64,000 nucleotides of DNA from Microlunatus capsulatus (lineage in GTDB: Bacteria > Actinomycetota > Actinomycetes > Propionibacteriales > Propionibacteriaceae), in NCBI RefSeq assembly GCF_017876495.1, contig NZ_JAGIOB010000001.1, forward strand, positions 682,001 through 746,000, given 5' to 3'. Shown here one piece after another: positions 8,625-15,509 of the stretch. The notes beneath the pieces are model-generated. The model had not been told where the DNA came from. It worked only from the letters and a program-made list of their open reading frames with translations, and did no database searches. How positions within the stretch are numbered: position 1 is the stretch's first letter; the number at the start of each line of letters is the position of its first letter. The position numbers and the translations under genes were made by a program.

Positions 8625-9200
8625 TCAGGACAGCGTATGCGCCAGCGCAGCACCGAGCCCCGGTACGAGGTCCTCGCCGCCGAGCAGCTCGCCCGGCTGC
8701 GACACCAGCCGGGCCACGCCGTGGGTGTTCCCGGCCCGGTCCGCGCCGACCACGACGCGGATCTCCTGACGGTCGGGGTGGGCGGCGACGTAGGCCGCGG
8801 CCGCCTCCGGGTCGTCGGGGATGTCCGCCTCGGCGCCGCTGGGCAGGAAGCTCCGCTCGGCGCTCACCGCGCAGCCGAAGACCGTCTCCGGCCACTCCAG
8901 CTGCTCGAGGTCGGCGACCAGGTCGCCGCTGGGCTCGAACCCCTCCTGCTCGATGGCGGTGAGCGCGCCGGGCGGGCCGCCCTCCGCGCTCGTCCGCAGC
9001 GCCAGCTCGGCCGCCAGCTCGGGCTCGGCGGCGGCGAAGACGTCGGTCAGCACGAGCGCGAACAGCCGGGAGGGCTGGTCCCAGCCGGCAGCGCCGATGT
9101 GGCGCTCGAGGTCGACGAGCGCGGCCACCAGGGCGTCGTGCTGCTCCGGGTCGGGCGCACCGGCCCCGGTCGGGTCGGCGGTGGGGGGATCGGTGGTCAT
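8625..9200 (-). CDS. PPA1309 family protein (actinobacterial, unknown function)
   Basis: 191-aa acidic, soluble protein recognised as the actinobacterial PPA1309 family, typically encoded next to UPF0182 and YlbL genes as here. Recognisable stretches are DLERHIGAAGWDQPSRLFAL, the EGGPPGALTAIEQEGF region and DRQEIRVVVGADRAGNTHG near the C-terminus. No catalytic motif or membrane segment is visible. ATG at 9200 is chosen over an upstream TTG because family homology begins shortly after it. Its function is unknown. Confidence 0.8.
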   Translation of the reverse strand: MTTDPPTADPTGAGAPDPEQHDALVAALVDLERHIGAAGWDQPSRLFALVLTDVFAAAEPELAAELALRTSAEGGPPGALTAIEQEGFEPSGDLVADLEQLEWPETVFGCAVSAERSFLPSGAEADIPDDPEAAAAYVAAHPDRQEIRVVVGADRAGNTHGVARLVSQPGELLGGEDLVPGLGAALAHTLS

Positions 9201-9231
9201 CGGGTCACGTCCTGGGTGCGGGGGTGCGGGG

Positions 9232-10278
9232 TCAGCAGCGCGGCACACGGGCGTCGCCGCCCGCCTGCTGCAGGGTCTCGAGGGCGCCGACGGCGTCGTC
9301 CAGCGTGCCCACCTTGACCAGGGTCATGTCGGTCCGGACGCCGGCGAGGTCGCCGCAGTTCGCTGCCGGCACGAGGAAGACGGTCGCGCCCGCGTCCTCG
9401 GCACCGGCGATCTTCTCCTGGATGCCGCCGATGCCGCCGACCTCGCCGTCGGGGGTGATCGAGCCGGTGCCGGCCACGTGCCGGCCGGCCAGCAGCGCAC
9501 CGGGGGTGATCTTGTCGTAGATGGCCAGGGCGAAGACCAGGCCCGCGCTGGGCCCGCCGATCCGCTGGCCCAGCTCGAAGGAGATCCGCGGGTCGTAGCG
9601 GTAGCCCTGGCCCAGCGTGATGCCCACCACGGGCACCCCGTCCTGGGTCGTCGAGACCACCGTGCGCACTCGTTCGGTGCGCTCCTCGCCCTGCCGGACG
9701 ACGGTGAACCCGACGGTCTCCCCGGGCTTGTGCGCCTGGATCCGGCGGCTGACGTCCGCGGTGGCCGGGGTGGCGACGCCGTCGACGGCCAGCACGAGGT
9801 CGCCCGGCCGCAGGATCGTGTGCGCCGGCCCGCCGACGGTGACCGAGAAGACGGCCGGCAGCGGGGTGACCGGCTGGTCGTCGGCCCGCAGCGCCGCGAC
9901 GACGGCGTCGTCCTGGGCCGTCGACATCATGTCGGCGTCCTCGGCCTGCACCTGGGAGGCGGACTTGCCGGGGGCGTAGACGGAGTCGAGCGGCAGCACG
10001 TCGCGGTGCGGCAGCCAGTGGGCCAGCAGCGCCTGCGGCAGGCTCAGCCGGGCGCCGGCCGGGGTCACCGAGACGACGGTGAGGTCGAGCCGGCCGGTCG
10101 TCTCGTGCGTCGGGATGCCCTGCACCTCGATGATCGGCTTGCCGTCGACGGCGCCGAGGGTGTCCCGCGTGCCGCCGGGCGCCCAGGTGACGAAGGGCAC
10201 CGGCACCGCGACCAGGGCGACCGCCAGCAGCACGAAGACCAGCGCCGAGACCAGGGCCGTCCAGGTCTGACGGGTCAC
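9232..10278 (-). CDS. YlbL-type PDZ and Lon-like serine protease, membrane-anchored
   Basis: 348-aa protease with one N-terminal membrane helix (ALVSALVFVLLAVALVAVP, residues 8-26), a PDZ domain around 136-205, and a C-terminal Lon (S16) domain. The Ser-Lys dyad is present: GGPSAG gives Ser234 and GGIQEKI gives Lys279, with the usual spacing for Lon. It is thus an extracytoplasmic processing protease with unknown substrate (M. tuberculosis Rv3194c type). GTG at 10278 overlaps the moaE stop by 4 nt (GTGA), so it is coupled to moaE. Confidence 0.88.
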   Translation of the reverse strand: MTRQTWTALVSALVFVLLAVALVAVPVPFVTWAPGGTRDTLGAVDGKPIIEVQGIPTHETTGRLDLTVVSVTPAGARLSLPQALLAHWLPHRDVLPLDSVYAPGKSASQVQAEDADMMSTAQDDAVVAALRADDQPVTPLPAVFSVTVGGPAHTILRPGDLVLAVDGVATPATADVSRRIQAHKPGETVGFTVVRQGEERTERVRTVVSTTQDGVPVVGITLGQGYRYDPRISFELGQRIGGPSAGLVFALAIYDKITPGALLAGRHVAGTGSITPDGEVGGIGGIQEKIAGAEDAGATVFLVPAANCGDLAGVRTDMTLVKVGTLDDAVGALETLQQAGGDARVPRC

Positions 10279-10715
10279 GCCTCGTCCCCCGGGGGCAGCC
10301 CGACCCACTCGACGCCCCCGCCGGCGAAGGCCTGCTCCTTCCAGATCGGCACCTCGGCCTTGAGGTCGTCGATCAGCTGCCGGCAGGCGGCCAGCGCCTC
10401 GGCGCGGTGCACGGCGCCGGTGGCGACGACGACGGCCAGGTCGCCGACCTCCAGGTGCCCGACGCGGTGCTCGACGGCGACGGCGAGGACGTCGTGGGCC
10501 TGCGCGACCCGCTCGGCGCAGGCGGCCAGCGCGGCCGCCGCGCTGGGGTGCGCGGTGTAGTCGAGGGAGCGGACGCCCTGGCCCTCGTCGTGGTCGCGGA
10601 CGACCCCGACGAACAGGGCGACGCCGCCGACGGCGGGCTCGCGGACCAGGCCGAGCAACCGGTCGACGCTGATCGGCGCGTCGCCGATGCTCGCCTCCCG
10701 CACCACGGATGCCAT
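10275..10715 (-). CDS. moaE: Molybdopterin synthase catalytic subunit MoaE
   Basis: 146-aa large subunit of molybdopterin synthase, which converts precursor Z to molybdopterin using the MoaD C-terminal thiocarboxylate. The signature VPIWKEQ lies at residues 122-128 and includes a catalytic lysine; GVVRDHDEG near 37-45 and HRVGHLEVGD near 83-92 also match. No moaD is adjacent; MoeZ, encoded at 48-49 kb, could activate it. The start ATG at 10715 is 6 nt from TAGGGT (10722-10727), so probably leaderless. Confidence 0.93.
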   Translation of the reverse strand: MASVVREASIGDAPISVDRLLGLVREPAVGGVALFVGVVRDHDEGQGVRSLDYTAHPSAAAALAACAERVAQAHDVLAVAVEHRVGHLEVGDLAVVVATGAVHRAEALAACRQLIDDLKAEVPIWKEQAFAGGGVEWVGLPPGDEA

Positions 10716-10721
10716 GGCCCG

Positions 10722-10727
10722 ACCCTA
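10722..10727 (-). promoter_or_regulatory. -10 box of a probable leaderless promoter (moaE)
   Basis: TAGGGT on the minus strand, 6 nt before the ATG at 10715. Confidence 0.5.
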
Positions 10728-10892
10728 GCCGAGGGACCCGTGGTGACCGGGCCCGCGGAGCGCGTTGCGCCCTGAGCGAAGCCGCCGGACCCGGGGCCCG
10801 TCACCCGGCCGGGGACCGTGCCGGGCGCGTACCGTGGACGGACCAGGGAGCGCACCGCGCGCCCGTCGTGCCGTCAGACATCAGGAGTGGGA

Positions 10893-12443
10893 ATGGCCGA
10901 GGACCGGCAGCCAGGATCCGCCGACCAGCCCGAGGACGAGCCGGGCGGGACCGGCGACGCGAGCACCGGGGGCTCCTCCCCCGCCGGCGGCAGCGGGCCC
11001 GCCTCGCCGAACAGCGGCTACCGCCTCGGGGGCGGCTCCTCGAGCGGCTCGGGGTCGGGCTCCGGCGCCGGCTCGGGCTCCGGCGGCCAGCAGCCCCCCA
11101 ACCCCTTCGAGGCCCTCTTCTCCTCCCTGGGCGGGGCGGGCGGCGGCGCCGGCGACATGAACGCGATGATGCAGCAGCTGCAGAACGCCTTCTCGATGCT
11201 CGGCGGCGGCGCCGGCGGTGGCGGCGGCCTCTTCGGCCACGGCGCCCCCGACTCCGGCTCCGGCGTCAACTGGGAGGTCACCAAGGACACCGCGCGCAAG
11301 ATGGTCGCCTCGCTGGGCCCGGACCCCACGCCGACGTCGGCGCAGCGCTCCGCGATCACCGAGGCCGCCTCGATCGCCGAGGTGTGGCTGGACGAGGCCA
11401 CCCGCTTCCCGCGCGTGAGCACCAGCGTCACGGCCTGGAGCCGCGCCGAGTGGGTCGAGAGCACGATGGGCGTCTGGCGCCGGCTCGTGGAGCCCGTGGC
11501 CAGCCACATCGCCGACGCGATGGAGGGTGCGCTCAGCTTCGGCGGCGACGAGTCCGGCGCCATCCCCGGCATGGCCGGGATGGAGCAGGTGCTCCGCCCC
11601 ATGCTGCGCAGCTCGGGCGCCTCGATGTTCGGGCTGCAGCTGGGCCAGGGCCTCGGCCAGCTCGCGGCGGAGGTCGTCGGCGCGACCGACATCGGCCTGC
11701 CGCTCAGCGAGCCCGGCCACGTGGCGCTGCTGCCCACGAACGTCGCCGCCTTCGGCGAGGGCCTCGAGCAGAGCGCCACCGACGTCACCCTCTACCTCGC
11801 CCTGCGCGAGTGCGCCCGGCAGCGGCTGTTCGCCTCCGCCGGCTGGCTCCGTGAGCAGGTCCTCGTGCTCGTCGAGCAGTACGCGGCCGGCATCACCATC
11901 GACACCTCGGCGCTGGAGCAGGCCGTCGGGCAGATCGACCCGACCAACCTGGAGGAGCTGAGCGCGACGCTCGAGGGCGGGCTGTTCGAGCCGCGCAAGA
12001 CCCCCGAGCAGGTGGCCACGCTCGAGCGGCTCGAGACGATGCTCGCGCTGGTCGAGGGCTGGGTGGACGACGTCGTCACCCAGGCGACCGCGCCGTGGAT
12101 GCCCGCGGCGGGCGCCCTGGCCGAGACGGTCCGGCGCGCCCGCGCCAGCGGCGGCCCCGCCGAGGCCACCTTCGCCACCCTCGTGGGGCTGGAGCTGCGG
12201 CCCCGCCGGCTGCGCGACGCGGCCAACCTCTGGGCCGCGGTCCGCGAGGCCCGCGGGGTCGAGGGCCGCGACGCGGTCTGGGCCCACCCCGACCTCGTGC
12301 CGACGGCCGCGGACCTCGACGACCCGCTGGGGTTCGTGTCCGGCGACCAGGCCGAGCAGCAGTCCGACGAGGACTTCGACGCCGCCCTGGCCGAGCTGCT
12401 CGACGCCGAGGAGCCCGACGACGAGGGTCCCCGCCCCGCCTGA
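10893..12443 (+). CDS. DUF2342/zincin-like family protein (Rv3195-like) lacking HExxH
   Basis: 516-aa member of the actinobacterial DUF2342 family, usually annotated as a zinc-dependent metalloprotease. The N-terminal 110 residues are a disordered Gly/Ser/Pro stretch. The folded part runs from about residue 120, with LLPTNVAAFGEGL just before the expected zinc motif. At that place the helix reads RECAR (305-309), so neither metal-ligand His of HExxH is present, and activity is doubtful. ATG at 10893 has a good AGGAG 5 nt upstream. Neighbours match the mycobacterial locus, where the homologue sits beside UPF0182 and Lon-like genes. Function unknown. Confidence 0.8.
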   Translation: MAEDRQPGSADQPEDEPGGTGDASTGGSSPAGGSGPASPNSGYRLGGGSSSGSGSGSGAGSGSGGQQPPNPFEALFSSLGGAGGGAGDMNAMMQQLQNAFSMLGGGAGGGGGLFGHGAPDSGSGVNWEVTKDTARKMVASLGPDPTPTSAQRSAITEAASIAEVWLDEATRFPRVSTSVTAWSRAEWVESTMGVWRRLVEPVASHIADAMEGALSFGGDESGAIPGMAGMEQVLRPMLRSSGASMFGLQLGQGLGQLAAEVVGATDIGLPLSEPGHVALLPTNVAAFGEGLEQSATDVTLYLALRECARQRLFASAGWLREQVLVLVEQYAAGITIDTSALEQAVGQIDPTNLEELSATLEGGLFEPRKTPEQVATLERLETMLALVEGWVDDVVTQATAPWMPAAGALAETVRRARASGGPAEATFATLVGLELRPRRLRDAANLWAAVREARGVEGRDAVWAHPDLVPTAADLDDPLGFVSGDQAEQQSDEDFDAALAELLDAEEPDDEGPRPA

Positions 12444-12470
12444 CCCGACGGTCGCCCGCCGGGCCCGCCC

Positions 12471-13106
12471 TCAGCGGCGGCCCGGCAGGGCGCCGGCGAC
12501 GCGGAGCAGCTCGCGCGTCTCCTCCCAGCCCTCCAGGCCGGGGTCCAGCCGGGCCAGCGCCCCCGGCGAGCGCAGCCGGTGCCAGTCGGGCGCCGTCTGG
12601 ACCGCCGACCGGCGCGGCGCGGCGGCCAGCAGCCGGTCCGCCAGGTCGGGGGCGTCGAGGTCGAGGTCCAGCGGGGCCAGCCACCCGGCCAGCGGCAGCC
12701 GGACCCCCAGCGCCACCACCCCGGCCCCGCCCCGGGCGGGCGCCAGCACGACGTCGCTGCGGTGCAGCACCTTGAACACCTTGGCCAGCACCAGCCCGGG
12801 CAGGTCGGGCGCGTCGCCGGGCACGAGCACCAGCTCGTCCGCCTCCCCGGTCAGCGCGGCGGCCAGGTCCGCGGCCGGCCGGTCCGGCTGGCGCAGCGCA
12901 CCCGGCCAGAGCAGGTCGGCGGGCACGCAGTCGCCGGCCACCCCCGAGCGGACGCCGACCAGGTCGGCCACCACCTCGTAGGTGTCGGCCAGCGCCGCCC
13001 GGGCCAGGTCCCCCGGGTCGACGCCGGCCGGTGCGGCCGCCCCGGCGCCGTGCCGGGCGAGCACGAGGACGGCCCGGCGGGGGCCGGGCTCAGGCGCGGT
13101 CGGCAC
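12471..13106 (-). CDS. MobA/CofC/DUF2064-like nucleotidyltransferase-fold protein
   Basis: 211-aa protein resembling the GT-A fold of DUF2064 and CofC/MobA transferases. The core strand RRAVLVLARHG is followed by ELVLVPGDAPDLPGLVLAKVF (compare the PADxP/GxDxP metal-binding turn) and VVLAPARGGAGVVALGV. I cannot assign a substrate; candidates are an F420-pathway guanylyltransferase or a sugar-nucleotide enzyme, and neither is supported by neighbours. GTG at 13106 is chosen since an earlier start (13148) would overlap the upstream peptidase gene by nearly 60 nt. It runs with the YgjP-type gene, overlapping its 3' end by 17 nt. Confidence 0.6.
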   Translation of the reverse strand: MPTAPEPGPRRAVLVLARHGAGAAAPAGVDPGDLARAALADTYEVVADLVGVRSGVAGDCVPADLLWPGALRQPDRPAADLAAALTGEADELVLVPGDAPDLPGLVLAKVFKVLHRSDVVLAPARGGAGVVALGVRLPLAGWLAPLDLDLDAPDLADRLLAAAPRRSAVQTAPDWHRLRSPGALARLDPGLEGWEETRELLRVAGALPGRR

Positions 13107-13692
13107 GGTCGTCGGCCCCCTCGACGGCGTCCTCGACGTCCTCCTCATCGGCGGCCGCCGGGACGCCCTGGCCGGCGAGGTAGCCCTCGAGGTAGCCCTT
13201 CGCCCGCTCGGCGTCGGGGTAGCGCGCGACCAGCGCCCAGAAGGCGGCGGAGTGGCTGGGCTCGACGAGGTGGGCGAGCTCGTGGACCAGGACGTAGTCG
13301 ACGACCCAGGCCGGCATCGGCTGCAGCCGGTCGGAGAGCCGGATCACGCCCGTGGCCGGGGTGCAGGACCCCCAGCGCCGCTGCTGGTTGCCGACCCAGC
13401 GGACGTCGGTCGGCGCGGGCGGGTCACCCGTCACCGGGGCCAGGTGCGCCAGGGCGAGCGCGCCGGCGCGGTCGCGCAGGGCCTGGTCCCCGCGGGGGGT
13501 CGCGGTCCGCGCCTCCCGGGCGAGGACCTTGGCCACCATGGAGTCGACGAAGCTGCGCTCGTCGGCCCGGGACATGCGCTGGGGGATGACGACGACGATC
13601 GTGTCGCGCTCCCGGAAGGCGGTGACGGTGCGGGTGCGACGGCGGCTGCGACGCACCTCGACCCGGACCTCCGGGGTGCCGACGGCCTCCAT
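13090..13692 (-). CDS. YgjP-type M48 family zinc metallopeptidase
   Basis: 200-aa soluble metallopeptidase of the YgjP/DUF45 type. The gluzincin motif HELAH is at 137-141, followed by the family's distal His at 147 in VEPSHSAAFW, and preceded by QQRRWGSC near 103-110, another conserved element. ATG at 13692 follows GGGAGGGG. The C-terminal 25 residues are acidic. The gene is the first of a short operon with the following MobA-like gene. Substrate unknown. Confidence 0.85.
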   Translation of the reverse strand: MEAVGTPEVRVEVRRSRRRTRTVTAFRERDTIVVVIPQRMSRADERSFVDSMVAKVLAREARTATPRGDQALRDRAGALALAHLAPVTGDPPAPTDVRWVGNQQRRWGSCTPATGVIRLSDRLQPMPAWVVDYVLVHELAHLVEPSHSAAFWALVARYPDAERAKGYLEGYLAGQGVPAAADEEDVEDAVEGADDRADRA

Positions 13693-13813
13693 GCGCACCC
13701 CTCCCTGACGACGTGACCGGTCCTGCTGCGGAGCGACCCACGCTACCGCCGTCCCGCCGGTCGGACACCGGCGCTCGGGCGACGGGACGGGACGGGGCGG
13801 TCGTGTCCGGCAG

Positions 13814-13911
13814 GTGTCCACACCGTGTCCGGCGCGTGACGCGCGGCCCTCCACAGGACGGACGCCGCCCTGCACACCTCGTCCACACCGTTGTCCACAG
13901 GCGGTGGACAG
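13814..13911. repeat. Cluster of DnaA-box-like sites
   Basis: Within a gene-free stretch there is one exact TTGTCCACA (13891-13899, the high-GC actinobacterial DnaA box), two 8/9 matches (GTGTCCACA at 13814-13822, TCGTCCACA at 13879-13887) and weaker ones (CCCTCCACA at 13847-13855; a reverse-strand CTGTCCACC at about 13903-13911). No dnaA or dnaN is near, so this is not oriC; it could titrate or modulate DnaA, or be chance. Confidence 0.4.
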
Positions 13912-13928
13912 CAGGGCCGGCGAGGGGT

Positions 13929-13958
13929 TTGACGCGCCCCCGGACGGGGGCCTAGCGT
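13929..13958 (+). promoter_or_regulatory. Probable sigma-70-type promoter for a structured leader or small RNA
   Basis: TTGACG (13929-13934), 18-nt spacer, TAGCGT (13953-13958). The spacer is itself GC-palindromic (CCCCCGGACGGGGG). The transcript should start at about 13965, exactly where the hairpin arm at 13966 begins. Confidence 0.55.
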
Positions 13959-13965
13959 TCGCGGA

Positions 13966-14035
13966 ACGAAACCTCCAGATGGTCGGTCCGTTCGCAGGGG
14001 AAGGCAAGCGGCGCCGATGTTCCTGGAGGTTTCGT
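13966..14035 (+). ncRNA. Candidate structured leader or small RNA, 13-bp stem
   Basis: ACGAAACCTCCAG (13966-13978) and CTGGAGGTTTCGT (14023-14035) are perfect reverse complements enclosing 44 nt. The 5' arm falls at the predicted transcription start. A second small hairpin (CCCGGG-TTCTC-CCCGGG) follows at about 14040-14056 and could end a short RNA. The next gene, the DUF5679 protein, starts 211 nt further down, so this could also be its leader. It matches no riboswitch class I can recall; I infer structure only from pairing. Confidence 0.4.
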
Positions 14036-14246
14036 CTGTCCCGGGTTCTCCCCGGGCCCCCCGCCCCCGCGAGCACCCCTGCGGCGTGGCCCAGCCCGCC
14101 CGGCAGGCGCCTGTCGTATTGTTACCGGCGACCAAGCGATGCAGCCGCGGTCGGGCGACGCCGTCCGGGAACGGAGGCGGCCCTCGAGCGGGCAGCACCG
14201 TCTCGTGGACCCGACCCGTCCACGACACATCGAGCAAGGAGAGACC

Positions 14247-14405
14247 ATGGCGGAGACGTACAGCGGTGAGTTCTACTGCGTGAAGTGCAAGGAGAAGCGC
14301 GAGGCCTCCGGTGAGGTGCACGTCAACGAGAAGGGCACCCGGATGGCGAAGGCCAAGTGCCCCGTCTGCGGGACGAACCTGAACCGCATCCTCGGCAAGG
14401 CCTGA
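14247..14405 (+). CDS. DUF5679 small zinc-ribbon protein
   Basis: 52-aa protein with two CxxC knuckles, Cys11-Cys14 (CVKC) and Cys38-Cys41 (CPVC), as in the actinobacterial DUF5679 family; presumably one zinc. No other domain. The start ATG at 14247 has AAGGAG 5 nt upstream. It is preceded by a gene-free region of about 550 bp (13693-14246) that holds the DnaA-box-like cluster and the structured leader, and a possible -10 (TATTGT, 14117-14122). A terminator follows. Function unknown. Confidence 0.88.
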   Translation: MAETYSGEFYCVKCKEKREASGEVHVNEKGTRMAKAKCPVCGTNLNRILGKA

Positions 14406-14458
14406 GCACTCAGCTCGACCGGTGCGGCGGGAACCCCGCCGGCACCCCGTGAACCCTG

Positions 14459-14484
14459 CAGGGGCGGTCCTCGGACCGCCCCTG
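14459..14484 (+). terminator. Hairpin terminator of the DUF5679 gene
   Basis: CAGGGGCGGTCC (14459-14470), TC, GGACCGCCCCTG (14473-14484): perfect inverted repeat 54 nt after the stop, no T-run. Confidence 0.65.
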
Positions 14485-14486
14485 TC

Positions 14487-14541
14487 GCACGTCCGGGGGG
14501 CACAGGTCCGGGGGCGCACGTCCGGGGGCGCACGTCCGGGG
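14487..14541. repeat. Short tandem repeat, about 14-15 nt unit
   Basis: Four imperfect copies of a GCACGTCCGGGGG-type unit in a row between the DUF5679 terminator and the TOMM-like gene. No role visible. Confidence 0.55.
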
Positions 14542-14596
14542 AGCCTGCCCTGTGCACGAGCGGCCCGGGGGCCGGCGCCCCGCGCACACTGCTGCG

Positions 14597-15509
14597 GTGG
14601 CCCACCCCGACCCGGTCGCCGAGCCGCCCCGCCTCCGCGCCGGCACCCCCGTGCTGCAGCGCGGCCCCGGCGCGGTCCAGGTCGGCCTGCTGCCCGGGCG
14701 CGCCGTCGTGCTGCACGGCCGCGCTCGGACTCTGCTCCGCCACCTCGACGGGGCGACGCCGCGGTCCCGGCTCGTCGAGCGGGGGGCGGACGCAGGCCTC
14801 GAGGCCGCGGCGGTCGCCCAGGTGCTGGAGCGGCTGGCCGCGGCGGACCTGCTGGAGCCGGCCGCCGCTCCGCCCGTGCCCGCCGGTCCGGCTGGTGGGC
14901 ACCGGGCAGCTGGGCCAGCGGCTGGCCGAGCTGCTGCTGGAGGCCGACGTCGACGTCCACCTGGCCGACGCCGGTGACGCATCCACCGTGGCCGACGGCG
15001 GCCCACTCCCCCGCCCGGCGGGGCGGGGCCGGCTCCGCCCGGTCAACCACTGGTCGAAGCCGGACGGCGTGCTGCTGCCCCTCACCGTCGTCGCCGTGGA
15101 CACCGTCGAGGTCGACCGGGTCCTGACGGCGCACCTGGTCCGCACCGACCAGCCGCACCTGCTGCTGCGCAGCAGCGGGACGGGGGTGACCGTCGGCCCG
15201 CTGGTGCTGCCGGGCCGCACGGCCTGCCTGCGCTGCACCGACCTGGCCCGCCGTGACGTCGACCCCGGCTGGCCCCTGCTGCTCGACCAGCTCGTCCGGC
15301 TGCACCGCCCGGCCCGGCCCGCGCTCGCCGCCTGGGCCGCCGCCCTGGCGGCCGTGCACGTGCTCGCGCACCTCGCCGGAGCCGTCCCCGAGTCGGCCGG
15401 CGCCACCCTCGACCTCGACGACGCCGACCCCCTGGTGCGCTGGCGGGCGTGGCCCCGGCACGCCGGCTGCGGCTGCGCTTGGTCCGGCACGACAGAATGG
15501 CTCCCATGA
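14597..15509 (+). pseudogene. ThiF/TOMM cyclodehydratase-like protein, apparent +1 frameshift
   Basis: One gene split over two frames. The first frame, from GTG 14597 to about 14881, gives the typical N-terminus of the actinobacterial TOMM leader-binding/ThiF-like family (GTPVLQRGPGAVQVGLLPG). The rest is one base forward, from about 14883: PVRLVGTGQLGQRLAELLL, then LPGRTACLRCTDLARRD with zinc-type cysteines, and the conserved CxC tail HAGCGC. Joining CCC at 14879-14881 to CCG at 14883 by skipping G14882 restores about 303 residues. It could be a real mutation, a sequence error in GC-rich DNA, or +1 slippage at CCC-G. ATGA overlap with the ABC1 kinase gene shows the 3' part keeps its operon setting. 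No ribosomal peptide precursor is visible nearby; function unknown (Rv3196-like position). Confidence 0.72.

Noticed and set aside
5181-9317. Very long plus-strand open frame antisense to the UPF0182 and PPA1309 genes
   Set aside because: Typical GC-rich shadow frame: composition dominated by Arg/Gly/Val/Asp repeats, no domain, fully overlaps well-supported genes on the other strand.
13814-13911. Chromosomal origin of replication
   Set aside because: DnaA-like boxes are too few and no dnaA, dnaN or AT-rich unwinding region is present.
13966-14035. A known riboswitch (TPP, cobalamin, c-di-AMP, fluoride, SAM)
   Set aside because: None of the conserved core sequences I can recall for these classes is present.
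14597-15509. A RiPP (TOMM) biosynthetic gene cluster
   Set aside because: Only a lone leader-binding/ThiF-like gene, and frameshifted; no precursor peptide, dehydrogenase or transporter nearby.
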